Assembly: GCA_016126655.1 (NCBI GenBank) | Contig: CP065955.1 | Location: 1,099,001-1,163,000, forward strand | Direction: 5' to 3' | DNA: 64,000 bases | Origin: Aerococcaceae bacterium zg-1292 | GTDB taxonomy: Bacteria > Bacillota > Bacilli > Lactobacillales > Aerococcaceae | Shown here: positions 25,927-35,053 of the stretch, in pieces | How the letters are laid out: each line of letters opens with the position of its first letter | How positions within the stretch are numbered: position 1 is the first letter of the stretch | Translations under genes and position numbers: made by a program | The notes under the pieces: model-generated | What the model was told of the DNA's origin: nothing | Seen by the model: the letters and a program-made list of their open reading frames with translations, nothing else | Database searches by the model: none

Positions 25927-28192
25927 TTAAAATATTCTATTCATCATCATATCAAAGTGCTGTCCTTGACGCATGTGTCGGAATATATTCTCGAATATTC
26001 TACGACAACTGTCAGTATTTACGCTGGCATGAATGAAATTTAAACCATCTGAGATTCTATCATTACTAGTACACAAATACTGTAGCAATGATGCTGCCAT
26101 ATGTAAATCTGAGCAATCTTCAGTGCCATCTGGTAACTTTTTGATAAAGTCATTTCGGTGTTTCTTTAGAACGATGTCTTTGATGTCCATTCCGTTATAA
26201 CCACATAGTTGCAAGAAGTAGTAATCCAAGATTTGTCTAATGACATTTACTAGAGTATTTGGATATGAAACTTCTTTATAGGTGTCCCATAGAGCTGCGT
26301 AGGAATTCTGAATAGGATTCCTGTTTTCCTTTAGCGAAGGGGTTTCTCTGTTATTTTGTGTGCAAAGAATAACATCAGAATTGTTGTCATATTTTACAAT
26401 TTCAAAAAAAGATACAAATCTGTAGTGTTGCGCCTGGTTATATGTAACTTCCTGATGGAAGAAAGCATTGTGAGTCAATATGAACAGTTGTTTAATATAG
26501 TCTTTTGGATGTTCTTTTGTGACATAATCTGGATTACAAATGCAATCATATCACGAACCAGTGCACCAACGACAAAGAGGGTGGAGCTGTCCATACTAGA
26601 CACAGGATCATCTATTACTACAATCTTATCTTTAACAACTGAATCTGCCTCTAAACTTCCAAGAACTAGCTGATGAAAGTATAAAAAGGCTATGAAATTT
26701 CTTTCACCTTCACTTAGGTTTTCAGCAACTTTCCCTGTTGTACTCCTGATTACCTCGTAAACGTTAGGAGTATCTTCTTTTTCACGAAGATAGAATCCTT
26801 GAAATCCAGTATCATTTAGCAAAGCGTTTATGCCTTCAACGGCAGCTGAAGTATTGACGACTTGCTTTCGTAATTCAGATATTTTTTTACGAAGGTTCTT
26901 GACACGTTCTTTTTCTTGATTCAATTCACAACTCAGTATATCAATGTCTTTTTGCAATTTGCTGCGGCTTTCTTTGTACTGTTTGATTTCTGATTCTAGT
27001 AGAAAAGCAAGATAACGAATGACATCAGCCTTACATTGAGGCTGTTTTTTTGTTCTGTCATTTACTACCTCATTATTTTCTTGGATTATGATGTTCATAG
27101 CATCAATCATATCATTTAATTCGTTACCAAGAACAGTTAAGTCCTCTAAACTCACAATAGTATCAGGATGAGATAGTTTATCTTTAAAGCGTTGTGCATT
27201 GATTTCTGCTTTAGCTTTAAAGGTTTCAAAGATTTTTGAATATGCTTTTAAGTCATCCTCTATTTTATGATAGGCATTACTCAGATTGTTGTTGTAAGTC
27301 TGCCACAAGCTATTAACAGCATTACCATAAGTTGATTTGTATATTCTGAGTTTTTCTAAATCAGCTTCATATTCCTCATCAAAACACTGAGCAATGTTGG
27401 ACTCAAAATCTTCAGGTAACGTTTGTTGACAGTATGGACACTGTCCTTCTGTATGGAAAGTGTCGTGTCCTTGGCGCACCCAATCAGTCGCTTGGATAGC
27501 TTTCATAAATCTTGCAAATGGGCTATCACTACTGCTAATAATTCTCTTTTCTAAAATGGTTGAAGATGGAAGGGTTGAGATGTCTCCTTTAAACATTTTA
27601 GGGTATGTTGAAGCATCCTTGCTGAATGCAGCTCACACATTGATACTAAAGAATCAGCATCAAATTCTGTTGGATTCATTTCAGCTAAAAGGGCATTAGT
27701 TAATCCATCTTTTTTCTTTTTTCCTGTCAAAGCAGGATCTACTAGTTTTCTAAAATCTTTTGTTTTTTCCCAACATATAGTTTGGAATGTATCTAACTGC
27801 TTTTTCAGCAGAGTTTCTTGTTCGCTTAGTCTCTTTGATAGTTCATTTACTGATTTTTGAGAAAGACCCATCTCTGATGTTGCAACTTCGATCTCCTTTT
27901 GTGTTTGAGCGTTTTGCTCACTAATAGTGAATACCCCAGGTAGACCATCATAACTTTCTATGTTCCTTGAGATAAATTCCTCATTATAAACAAGTATTTG
28001 AAAATCTTCAGCAGTATGTCCAGAATCCCATTCTAAATCTGTTTTGTCTTTTAATACCTTTGCAACAGTAGATTTACCACATCTGTTTTTTCCGAATAGA
28101 AAGTTGATGTATGATGGAGTAAATGTCTTATTATGAAAAGTAGCTTGATTGAGTGAAACTCTTGTTATAGCAGATGTAATTATTTCATTCAT
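25927..28192 (-). pseudogene. AAA_13-family (PrrC/RloC-like) ATPase broken by two frameshifts
   Basis: Three consecutive frames together encode about 755 residues. Part 1 (from ATG 28192 behind GGAGG) has Walker A FGKNRCGKST at residues 33-42. Part 2 has a zinc-hook-like CPYCQQTLP, coiled coils, the ABC signature NLSEGERNFIAF and Walker B VVIDDPVSSMD. Part 3 has LTHNAFFHQE and a helical C terminus. The frame changes near 27600-27635 and again near 26541-26548; reading the other frame continues the expected protein. Relatives include anticodon-nuclease ATPases and other defence ATPases. The C-terminal region has RQILD rather than a clear nuclease triad, so the effector role is open. Confidence 0.7.
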
Positions 28193-28209
28193 TGCACACC
28201 TCCATTGAT

Positions 28210-28404
28210 TTATTCTGTAATGCGACCTTTGCGAACCCACGCATCAACTTCTGAAATTTTAAATTTATACATTTTTCCAGCCTTATAAAAGGGGAGCTTA
28301 TCGTCTTTTATCCAGATTCTTACCGTATCTTTGCTAATGCTTAGATATTCAGCGATATCTTCAAGATTTACCCATTTCTCAATTTCTTGATTTAGTTCTG
28401 TCAT
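28210..28404 (-). CDS. Excisionase-type helix-turn-helix protein (HTH_17)
   Basis: A 64-residue DNA-binding protein: VNLEDIAEYLSISKDTVRIW then KLPFYKAGKMYKFKISEVDAWV, the MerR/excisionase winged-helix pattern. It sits between the unknown gene and the ATPase gene, 17 bp before the latter, so it is probably a regulator of this cassette rather than a phage excisionase; no integrase is nearby. Confidence 0.8.
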   Translation of the reverse strand: MTELNQEIEKWVNLEDIAEYLSISKDTVRIWIKDDKLPFYKAGKMYKFKISEVDAWVRKGRITE

Positions 28405-28419
28405 ATTTACCTCCGTTTG

Positions 28420-29091
28420 CTATAGAGATGGAATTAGAAGGCTGATACCTTTTAATTTGAGTTCTTCAACAACATTTACATTTTTTATTGACCAGTGCGT
28501 TCTGTCGAATTCGTTGAATTTATCGTTTCCTTGTAAATCCAATTCGGTAACCATGCTATTAAGCAGATCTTGTGGAATCGGGCACATTGATAATGATTGG
28601 AAATATATTTTTAAATCCCCATTATGTAGCTGCTGTATTTTTGTGATGTACCCATACTGTGCAAGTTGAGGAGCGACAGATGTTGTTTCCGGTGGGGCAT
28701 ATCTATAGTTCTCATTCGCAAATATACATGGATATGACATGATTTCAGATTTTGCTTCTTCAGAAAATGATGCCAGTCTATCATGGATTGATTGCGCTGT
28801 ACCTTCATTCACTGTTAGTGCTCTTTTAACATCCACAATAAAGTAGGATTTATCATATTGTTCTCCTAGAATAACAAATAGATTGAAGTAGTCCATATTA
28901 ATTGTTTTCTGGATGTAAGTTGGAGCACCAAGTGTATTAGTGCTTGTAGAGAGCAGAATAATAGCTGTATTATGAACATTTTGTGCTAATCCGATGTTAG
29001 TTCCTTGTCCCGATTGATTAAAGCTATAAGTGCTAGCTTTCTCAGCAGGAAGTGTAGGCTCAGTTTTAGCAATAACTAAATCCTTTGTCAT
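28420..29091 (-). CDS. Unknown cassette protein with a Gly/Asn-rich motif
   Basis: A 223-residue protein of unknown function. Near the N terminus it carries SFNQSGQGTNIGLAQNVHN (about 23-41), which matches a motif at the C terminus of the neighbouring decayed gene. The rest is globular, with NLFVILGEQYDKSYFIVDVK and a C-terminal FDRTHWSIKNVNVVEELK segment. No membrane helix or signal peptide is seen. ATG 29091 overlaps the stop of the upstream gene, so the two were coupled. The link to the ATPase is by gene order only. Confidence 0.6.
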   Translation of the reverse strand: MTKDLVIAKTEPTLPAEKASTYSFNQSGQGTNIGLAQNVHNTAIILLSTSTNTLGAPTYIQKTINMDYFNLFVILGEQYDKSYFIVDVKRALTVNEGTAQSIHDRLASFSEEAKSEIMSYPCIFANENYRYAPPETTSVAPQLAQYGYITKIQQLHNGDLKIYFQSLSMCPIPQDLLNSMVTELDLQGNDKFNEFDRTHWSIKNVNVVEELKLKGISLLIPSL

Positions 29092-30000
29092 TCAGCATCC
29101 ACCACCTTTCTATTTTTAATAATTACATTAGTAGCCTGTCCTATGTTTACGCCACTACCAGTTTGATTGAAAATAAATTGATTGTTAATGACAGCCTGTT
29201 TATTTTCTTGACTTTTCGAAGTTTCCTTTACAGTATCTGAATCTAAAATTTCTATTTCAGGTTCATCAATAAAATCTTTATTTAGTTCATCATCTGATTT
29301 ACCATAAGCATTCTCGGTTTGTTCAACGAGGGTGCTTATTTTTATATCTAGGTGATAGGTGTCCCCAATAGTACTAATAAATGTATGAGCATTGCCTTTT
29401 TCCGCAGGGGCTTTATGCTAAGATTCAATAGTTGAGGCGCCAATTTTATTATCCTTACGGTTCGTCAAAATGAAATGCCAAACACCTAAAAGGAGAGCGT
29501 AAAAATTAATTTCAGTTGCAACTAATAACTTTTTTTACATATTTCATTGCCATTTTCTAGAACATGAAAAACATCTTCTGGTCTAATTGATGTATCATTT
29601 TTGATCAAGTTTAAGAGACTGTAGGTAAGTGTTTGTACTTTTGCTTCTTTCTCTGTTTCAAGAAAAAAATCAGCTAATTTCTGCATCTTAATAAGTTAAT
29701 CGTTATATGATGATTTTATTTTCTTATCGAATGCCGTAATTAATACATAGTCGTCAAAAGGTAGAAAATCTGCCTTTGAAATTTCACACTTTTTGTAAAG
29801 GGACGTATTAGTTCTCATAGATGAGCCAGATGGTTCATAATAATGAGGATCGAATATTGTTATTAATTCCTTTAGTAGTTCTGGATTTGTAACTCCACTG
29901 TTGCTGAATTTTTGTATATCTTTTTTGTTTTTCTCCTTATTACCTGAAGTAGAAGCACAAAAAAGGTTCCGCCACATAAGCGAGGATAGGTACTATTCAT
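29088..30000 (-). pseudogene. Heavily decayed first gene of the ATPase cassette
   Basis: A gene of about 300 codons can be pieced together from ATG 30000 (behind AGGAGG at 30010-30015) to the stop overlapping the next gene. MNSTYPRLCGGTFFVLLLQ is followed by a frame change near 29945-29960, an in-frame TAA at about 29696, another frame change at a 7-A tract near 29530, and an in-frame TAG near 29420. It ends with FNQTGSGVNIGQATNVIIKN, the motif shared with the next protein. Four lesions make it non-functional. The family is not recognised. Confidence 0.55.
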
Positions 30001-30091
30001 AGTAAATTGCCTCCTGCAACTCCGTAAATTAAAGTATAAACCTTATAAACTTCATAAACGATGTACCATAAACTATGTAAACTTCAAGTTG

Positions 30092-30124
30092 TTCCTAGAG
30101 AGAGCTTTCTCTAGGAATTTTTTT
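30092..30124 (+). terminator. Strong plus-strand terminator without an upstream gene
   Basis: TTCCTAGAGA / TCTCTAGGAA 10-bp perfect stem, 6-nt loop, then T7. The plus strand before it has no gene back to 21777, so it may end a short RNA or be left from a lost gene. The surrounding 30001-30273 holds no other gene. Confidence 0.7.
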
Positions 30125-30273
30125 ATGGTCTCCCTGAATAATGAAGCAATTCATATTAAATCATACTTAATAGTATTGTATCAAAATAGGAAAGTGTTCA
30201 CAAGATCAAGAGAACACACGAGTAATTCTTAGTGATTGATCTCTCTGCAAATAACGAAAGGCAGGGATATCTA

Positions 30274-30885
30274 ATGAGAATTCACAAAACAAAGCAATGT
30301 GACCGTGGGGTTTACAAGTACACAATAACTGAGTTAACAAATGACGGCAAGTACGTTGAAAAAACAGTCATTATCAAACCAGGAGAAGATGGAGTAACGG
30401 AGCTGGATATTAAAATGCTACATTCACTGGATGATAGCGAGGTTTACTACAATCTTAAGAATGCCAGACCAAAAAGAACCAAGGAAGAAAAAGCTGAGAT
30501 AGAGAATTGGAAAAAAGAATTTATCGGCGACTTCACAGCAAAAAATGGATATGAACCGAACAAGGAAATCATTGAAGATGCAGTTAATGATGCTTTTCTA
30601 TGAGACTATAACTTGTCACTTGATTTTGATGCTGACGGAACCATTGAGCCGGATAAAATTATGATTGCTTCTATAGCAGATAAGGAGTCAGATGAAAATT
30701 TTGAATGGTCAGAACGCATGGAAGAAGTATTTTCCTTATTAACAGATAAATAGAGGTTGGTAATTAACCTGATGTATGTCGAGGGATATAAGCAGTCAGA
30801 AATTGCAGATTTAATGAATATATCATAGGCTGCGGTCAAGAAGCATTTAGACAAAGTAAAAAAGATAATAAAAAATAATTTCTAA
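30274..30885 (+). pseudogene. Phage sigma-like regulator, inactivated copy
   Basis: Starts at ATG 30274 (MRIHKTKQCDRGVYKYTI) and is homologous to the intact gene at 32755: both share ELDIK, LHSLDDSEV and RPKRTK blocks and a C-terminal sigma region 4-like helix-turn-helix. Here one frame runs to the final TAA at 30883 but contains TGA (30601), TAG (30751) and TAG (30826). It could at best give a 109-residue fragment lacking the DNA-binding end. Confidence 0.75.
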
Positions 30886-30892
30886 AAAATGG

Positions 30893-30933
30893 GGGACGGG
30901 GTGAAAAACTCGTCCTTTTTTGTTGCCTGTGAT
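30893..30933 (+). terminator. Intra-operon terminator with conserved follow-on sequence (copy 1)
   Basis: GGACG / CGTCC hairpin followed by TTTTTTGTTGCCTGTGAT (30916-30933). The same 18-nt follow-on occurs at 33364-33381 and 37771-37788. Confidence 0.6.
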
Positions 30934-30970
30934 GTGTAAGGAAGAAGGCCTTACAGAAAGGAGCAAGCCT

Positions 30971-31168
30971 ATGAAGCACAAAGTGATTATCAACGTAACA
31001 GATGACAAGGGGGATAAGACGAAAGTTTTACGCGGAGCACAGATGTGGCTACCAAGAAAGATTGTGAAGTGGTTCTTTGGTGAGTACACACAAGTCTATC
31101 TACTAGCACCAGGAAAAACAGTTGAATCAGTCGATGTCAAAGAAATTATGGAAGGAGGAAGCCTATGA
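30971..31168 (+). CDS. Small prophage protein, paralogue of 33428
   Basis: 65 residues, homologous to the product of 33428-33643: KGDKTKVLRGAQMWLPRKIV, then WFFGEYTQVYLLAPGKTV and SVDVKEI. Function unknown. Start at ATG 30971 behind AAAGGAGC. The stop overlaps the start of the next gene. It is the only apparently intact gene of the decayed first phage module. Confidence 0.65.
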   Translation: MKHKVIINVTDDKGDKTKVLRGAQMWLPRKIVKWFFGEYTQVYLLAPGKTVESVDVKEIMEGGSL

Positions 31169-31458
31169 AGCCAGAAGCTTTAAAAATCATTATTAAGGAT
31201 TTAGAAACACTGACAGTTCATCTTAAGGAACTACTAGTAAACGATGAATATGAAAAAGTTGAAAAGGCAAGAGCAGAACCTGTTAAAAAGATCAGTTTAG
31301 AGGATGTTAGAGCGGTACTTGCAAAATTAAGTCAATACGGTAAAACGGCAGAAGTCAAAGAACTCATTACTAAATTCGGTGGCATAAAACTATCTGATGT
31401 GGATGAAGCCAAGTATGAAGATCTATCTCCGCTTTTAATGCTTCATTTTCAGCGCTAA
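31165..31458 (+). pseudogene. Small prophage protein truncated by an IS66 remnant
   Basis: Homologue of the protein at 33621-33938, sharing the RAVLAKLSQYGKTAEVKELI and TKFGGIKLSDV stretches. Homology stops at about 31425, where IS66 sequence begins; the last residues (roughly SPLLMLHFQR) are read from the IS. The N-terminal ~87 residues keep the phage sequence. Confidence 0.65.
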
Positions 31459-31510
31459 ATGATTCGGCTATTTCTAATAAAAACGCGATTAATAGTTGGT
31501 CATTGCTCAT
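31426..31510 (-). pseudogene. IS66 transposase (TnpC) N-terminal fragment
   Basis: Starts MSNDQLLIAFLLEIAESFSA behind a good AAAGGAG site and keeps the first helical ~28 residues of the IS66 transposase, then runs into phage sequence. The catalytic domain is absent. Confidence 0.6.
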
Positions 31511-31566
31511 GAATAGGACTCCTTTCTTTCGTGATATGTCTATTATAAACAAGCACCCAGCGGAAT

Positions 31567-31917
31567 TCAATAAAAATCTCGCTGGGTAGCTGTATTAATT
31601 TTAGGATAAATGGAAAAACCATTCATGAGCCATTCAATTTGTTGATTTGAAAGTTGTTCCACTTGGTCAACGGTATTCGGCCATTGAAGCCGACCATTAC
31701 CGAAACGTTTATATAATAACCAGAATCCTTGCCCATCCCAATAAAGAGCTTTAAAACGGTCTTTTTTGGTTCCGCAGAACAAGAAGACGGAACCTGAAAA
31801 GGGGTCTAACGCTAACTGTTCTTTCACGATGATGGCAAGTGAATCAATCCCTTGACGCATATCTGTTTTTCCGCATACCAGATAGACTTGTCCTAAATCA
31901 GTGAGATTCAATGTCAT
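31567..31917 (-). CDS. tnpB: IS66 accessory protein TnpB
   Basis: 116 residues of the IS66 Orf2 family: DLGQVYLVCGKTDMRQGIDS, then GSVFLFCGTKKDRFKALYWD and GFWLLYKRFGNGR. The protein is complete and of normal length but, without the transposase, it cannot support transposition alone. Its start overlaps the region of the tnpA remnant. Confidence 0.9.
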   Translation of the reverse strand: MTLNLTDLGQVYLVCGKTDMRQGIDSLAIIVKEQLALDPFSGSVFLFCGTKKDRFKALYWDGQGFWLLYKRFGNGRLQWPNTVDQVEQLSNQQIEWLMNGFSIYPKINTATQRDFY

Positions 31918-32094
31918 AAGTAAGTACCTTGTCTAATAGTTGACTCATAGCCTCAAAATTTAATGAATCGTAAAAGGTTATTTCTATCTGTTGGATACGA
32001 ATCTTTAGTTGTGGTTTATTTTTCGATTATCATACTTGTTATGTTGAATAGGGTGCGGATTATGTTTGATTGGAACAATTGTTTGTTTTGTCAT
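31898..32094 (-). pseudogene. IS66 TnpA-like small protein, frameshifted
   Basis: Begins MTKQTIVPIKHNPHPIQHNK behind AGGAGG and stops early. In a neighbouring frame the sequence continues PQLKIRIQQIEITFYDSLNF and overlaps tnpB, as intact IS66 first genes do. One frameshift near 32012-32025 separates the two. Confidence 0.55.
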
Positions 32095-32176
32095 TGAGTT
32101 TCCTCCTAATTAGTGATACCGCTAGTATAAGAGGTTATTTAGTCGGTGAATAGATACCTGAGTTTTGGACGTTTAC

Positions 32177-32680
32177 AATATAACTTGCTATAGGACTAAC
32201 ATTATAAACTCAAGCTTGTCAGATGATTGATTTGGAATAAGACATTCATTTTACAATCGATTACATTATGTAATTCAATATACTTTTTGCTTCAATTATG
32301 TAATGTGAGATAAAAAATTTTGTTTCGTATCAAATTAGTACGAATAAATCTAACTAATTTTGTGTATTTATTTATAGATTACTTATTATGTGGAAGGAGG
32401 AGGTAAAAGTGAAGAAATATATCAAATGCATATAGAATGTATACCTGCAAGTTTATAATTGATAGGGTTTTCTACAAAACTAAAAGAGCAGAAAGTAAGC
32501 TCTAAAAAACTATTCAAAACAACTATTACTGATAAAAAATTGGTCTAAACAACTAAATTATCACAGAGCCTGATTAGCTATAGGGCAATGGGATACATCA
32601 TAAAGCACTCATAGATTTTATCTGTGACGTGCTATATGGGGTACCTCTACTTTCCTATGGCTAATTTTAGGTCTAAGAGT
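32177..32680. other. Intergenic region before the intact phage module
   Basis: About 500 bp of AT-rich DNA with no gene. It has nearly palindromic ATTACATTATGTAAT-like sequences around 32262-32310 and a stray AAGGAGGAGGT ribosome-like site near 32394 whose reading frame ends after eight codons. It probably includes promoter sequences of the phage operon. Confidence 0.5.
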
Positions 32681-32707
32681 CGGTACTTCATATAGTATCG
32701 ATTTTTT
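32681..32707 (+). terminator. Terminator/attenuator before the sigma-like gene
   Basis: CGGTACT / AGTATCG stem followed by ATTTTTT, about 50 bp before the gene at 32755. No gene lies directly upstream, so it may attenuate the phage operon. Confidence 0.5.
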
Positions 32708-32754
32708 GTATTCCTTGCCCTAACTGCTGATGGCAGAAAAGGAAGGAATATATT

Positions 32755-33333
32755 ATGAAAATTCGTAAAACAAGATCAGATAACCGTACTGTATATAAAT
32801 ATCAAAGTGTTGATGGATCTGTTTGTATATTAACAGCAGGGCATGATGGCGTTTCAGAATTAGATATAAAAAAACTACATTCATTAGATGATAGTGAAGT
32901 GAATCGTAATAACAACAATTTACGACCAAAACGAACTAAAGTAGAGAAAAAAATGATTGAAGAATGGAAACAAGAATTTATTAAGAAATTTAAGGAAAGA
33001 CATGGATATGAACCTAATGAGCAAGATGTTAACTACTTTGTGGAAGAAGTTTTTCCACGGAACTATAACTTATCTATTGATAGTCAGTTGATTGATTTTG
33101 ATAAATCAAAAATCGGATTACTTACTTCTGAAGAAGCCACTGAAGATTTTTATTGGTCGGATCGAATGCAGGAAGCTATGGATAAATTAACGGATAAACA
33201 GAAAGAGGTCATCAGTCTCGTGTTTGTAGATGGGTTAAAACAAAACGAAGTAGCAGAAAAATTAGGAATATCAGCTCCAGCAGTAAATAAGCATTTATCG
33301 AAGGCAAAAGATATCATCAAAAACAACTTATAA
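32755..33333 (+). CDS. Phage sigma-70 region 4-like regulator
   Basis: 192 residues. The N-terminal half has the KLHSLDDSEV and RPKRTKVEKKMIEEWKQEF blocks seen also in the dead copy at 30274. The C-terminal half is a sigma region 4-type helix-turn-helix: MDKLTDKQKEVISLVFVDGL, then NEVAEKLGISAPAVNKHLSK. It is probably a transcription regulator of phage genes. AGGAAGGAA precedes ATG 32755. A terminator follows within 10 bp. Confidence 0.75.
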   Translation: MKIRKTRSDNRTVYKYQSVDGSVCILTAGHDGVSELDIKKLHSLDDSEVNRNNNNLRPKRTKVEKKMIEEWKQEFIKKFKERHGYEPNEQDVNYFVEEVFPRNYNLSIDSQLIDFDKSKIGLLTSEEATEDFYWSDRMQEAMDKLTDKQKEVISLVFVDGLKQNEVAEKLGISAPAVNKHLSKAKDIIKNNL

Positions 33334-33340
33334 AAAATTT

Positions 33341-33381
33341 AGAGTGAGGTTAATTTCTCACTCTTTTTTGTTGCCTGTGAT
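33341..33381 (+). terminator. Intra-operon terminator with conserved follow-on sequence (copy 2)
   Basis: AGAGTGAG / CTCACTCT stem, T6, then GTTGCCTGTGAT. Nearly identical over more than 35 bp to the copy at 37749-37788. Confidence 0.75.
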
Positions 33382-33427
33382 ATGTAAGGGCAATAAGCTC
33401 TTAACAAATATGAAAGGAGATGTTCCA

Positions 33428-33643
33428 ATGAAACATCAGGTTGTTATTAATGTGTCAAAACCGAGTGGTGAAAAGACTCAAGTATTAAAGGGAGCACAGC
33501 TAACATTACCAAAAAGATTTGTTCGTTGGTTGTTTGGTGAGTACACGCATGTATTCCTCATGAAGCCGGGACAAACAATTCATTCTGTTGATGTTAAAGA
33601 AGTAAGAAAAGGAGAAGAGTATGGCGAGAATGAAGTTGCTTAA
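33428..33643 (+). CDS. Small prophage protein
   Basis: 71 residues, unknown function: MKHQVVINVSKPSGEKTQVL then WLFGEYTHVFLMKPGQTIHS. Beta-rich and probably cytosolic. A paralogue is encoded at 30971. AAAGGAGATG precedes the ATG. The next gene starts inside it, 23 bases before its stop. Confidence 0.65.
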   Translation: MKHQVVINVSKPSGEKTQVLKGAQLTLPKRFVRWLFGEYTHVFLMKPGQTIHSVDVKEVRKGEEYGENEVA

Positions 33644-33938
33644 AAAGGTAGTAGAGGATATGAAACAACTTACGATCAGTTTAGAGGAGTTTTGCCTTTC
33701 TTTTGAAAGTGATGACGCATCATCAGTTGTTGATAAAGGAGAAGAAACAATTAAGACCTCTGAGCCCAAACTAGACTTAGAAACCGTCAGAGGTATTCTA
33801 GCTGAAAAAAGTCGGTTAGGATTTACCAAGGAAATCAAGAGAATTTTATCGGAATTTGGTGTTAGTAAATTAGGTGATTTGAATCAATCTGATTATGCTG
33901 ATTTACTTGAAAAAGTTGAGGTATTAAGCAATGACTAA
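33621..33938 (+). CDS. Small helical prophage protein
   Basis: 105 residues of mostly helical, acidic protein (LEEFCLSFESDDASSVVDKG, then VRGILAEKSRLGFTKEIKRI). Function unknown; homologous to the truncated gene at 31165. Similar small proteins commonly precede DUF2800 genes in this phage type and may serve replication. ATG 33621 follows AAGGAGAAG. Confidence 0.65.
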   Translation: MARMKLLKKVVEDMKQLTISLEEFCLSFESDDASSVVDKGEETIKTSEPKLDLETVRGILAEKSRLGFTKEIKRILSEFGVSKLGDLNQSDYADLLEKVEVLSND

Positions 33939-35052
33939 TCACGCATTATTATCAGCTTCAAGTTCACATCGATGGTTAACAGCGCCACCATTACCTAGGC
34001 TTGAAATGTACTTTGAAAACAAGGCAAGTCAAGCAGCTAATGATGGCACATTAGCTCATGCAATATCAGATAATAAAATTCGAAGAGCCTTAGGTATGGA
34101 ATATAAATTAATTCCGCCAAAAGATCAGGAAATGGAAGAATATACAGATGATTACGTGAACTTCGTATTAGAACAAATTGAACGAGTTAAGCAACGAACT
34201 AAAGATCCGATCATTCTAATTGAACAGAAACTTGATTTTTCAGAGTATGTTCCAGATGGTTTCGGGACTGGAGATTGTGTCATAGTAGCGGATAAGATGA
34301 TTCATGTTATTGATCTAAAAACAGGATTTTTAGAAGTGCCAGCTGTCGACAATCCGCAAATGAAACTCTATGCACTTGGTGCATTAAAGTTATACGATGC
34401 CCTGTATGACATTGATGAAGTTATCATGACCATTTTTCAACCGAGAAAATATAACATATCAACAGATTCTATTTCAGTAAAAGAATTGATGGAATGGGCA
34501 GAAACTGAACTAAAAGAAAAAGCAGAGATGGCATTTGAAGGAAAAGGTGTTGTTGAATACGGGCCATGGTGTCAATTTTCAACTTGTGGAGTTGTTCTTC
34601 GAGCAAGATATGACCATCATAAAAAATTAGATCGATTTCAGCTAAAATCACCTCATTTGCTAACTGATGCTGAAGTTGAAGAAGTACTTAGTCATGTGGA
34701 TGATTTAACTAAATGGGCAAATGAGGTCAAGGAGTATGCGACTGAAGTAGCTGTAAAAAGTGGTAAATCATGGAATGGATATAAATTAGTAGCGAGTCGA
34801 ACGGTTCGGAAATTTACGGATGAAGAAAAAGTTGCAGAGATTGCTAAAGCAAATGGATACGACAATATCTATAAGCAATCGCTTTTATCAATGACTGACC
34901 TACAAAAGTTAATGGGTAAAACAAAGTTTGAAGAATTATTTAAAACGCTGATTCGTAAACCTGTCGGAGCGCCAGTATTGGTTCCAGAAAGTGATAAGCG
35001 CAGAGCAATAAATCTTACACAAGCAAAAGATGAATTTATGGAGGTAAAATAA
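33931..35052 (+). CDS. DUF2800 protein, Cas4/RecB-like nuclease domain
   Basis: 373 residues. ALLSASSSHRWLTAPPLPRL is the typical N terminus, followed by DGTLAHAISD, then the PD-(D/E)xK pattern GTGDCVI - VIDLKTG - NPQMKLYALGAL. Probably a phage exonuclease working with the DUF2815 protein encoded next, in recombination or replication. Overlaps the preceding gene by 8 nt. Confidence 0.85.
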   Translation: MTNHALLSASSSHRWLTAPPLPRLEMYFENKASQAANDGTLAHAISDNKIRRALGMEYKLIPPKDQEMEEYTDDYVNFVLEQIERVKQRTKDPIILIEQKLDFSEYVPDGFGTGDCVIVADKMIHVIDLKTGFLEVPAVDNPQMKLYALGALKLYDALYDIDEVIMTIFQPRKYNISTDSISVKELMEWAETELKEKAEMAFEGKGVVEYGPWCQFSTCGVVLRARYDHHKKLDRFQLKSPHLLTDAEVEEVLSHVDDLTKWANEVKEYATEVAVKSGKSWNGYKLVASRTVRKFTDEEKVAEIAKANGYDNIYKQSLLSMTDLQKLMGKTKFEELFKTLIRKPVGAPVLVPESDKRRAINLTQAKDEFMEVK

Positions 35053-35053
35053 C

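Larger units (their letters stand above)
31426..32176 (-). mobile_element. IS66-family insertion sequence remnant
   Basis: Contains tnpA-like (frameshifted), intact tnpB and the first ~28 codons of tnpC, all on the minus strand. The 5' end is probably at 32176, where the minus strand begins GTAAACGTCCAAAACTCAGG, as IS66 ends begin GTAA. The other end is missing: tnpC is cut and joined directly to a phage gene near 31425. No matching inverted repeat or target duplication remains. Confidence 0.7.

Noticed and set aside
28210-28404. Phage excisionase role for the HTH_17 protein
   Set aside because: It is embedded in the ATPase cassette with no integrase nearby, so a cassette regulator is simpler.
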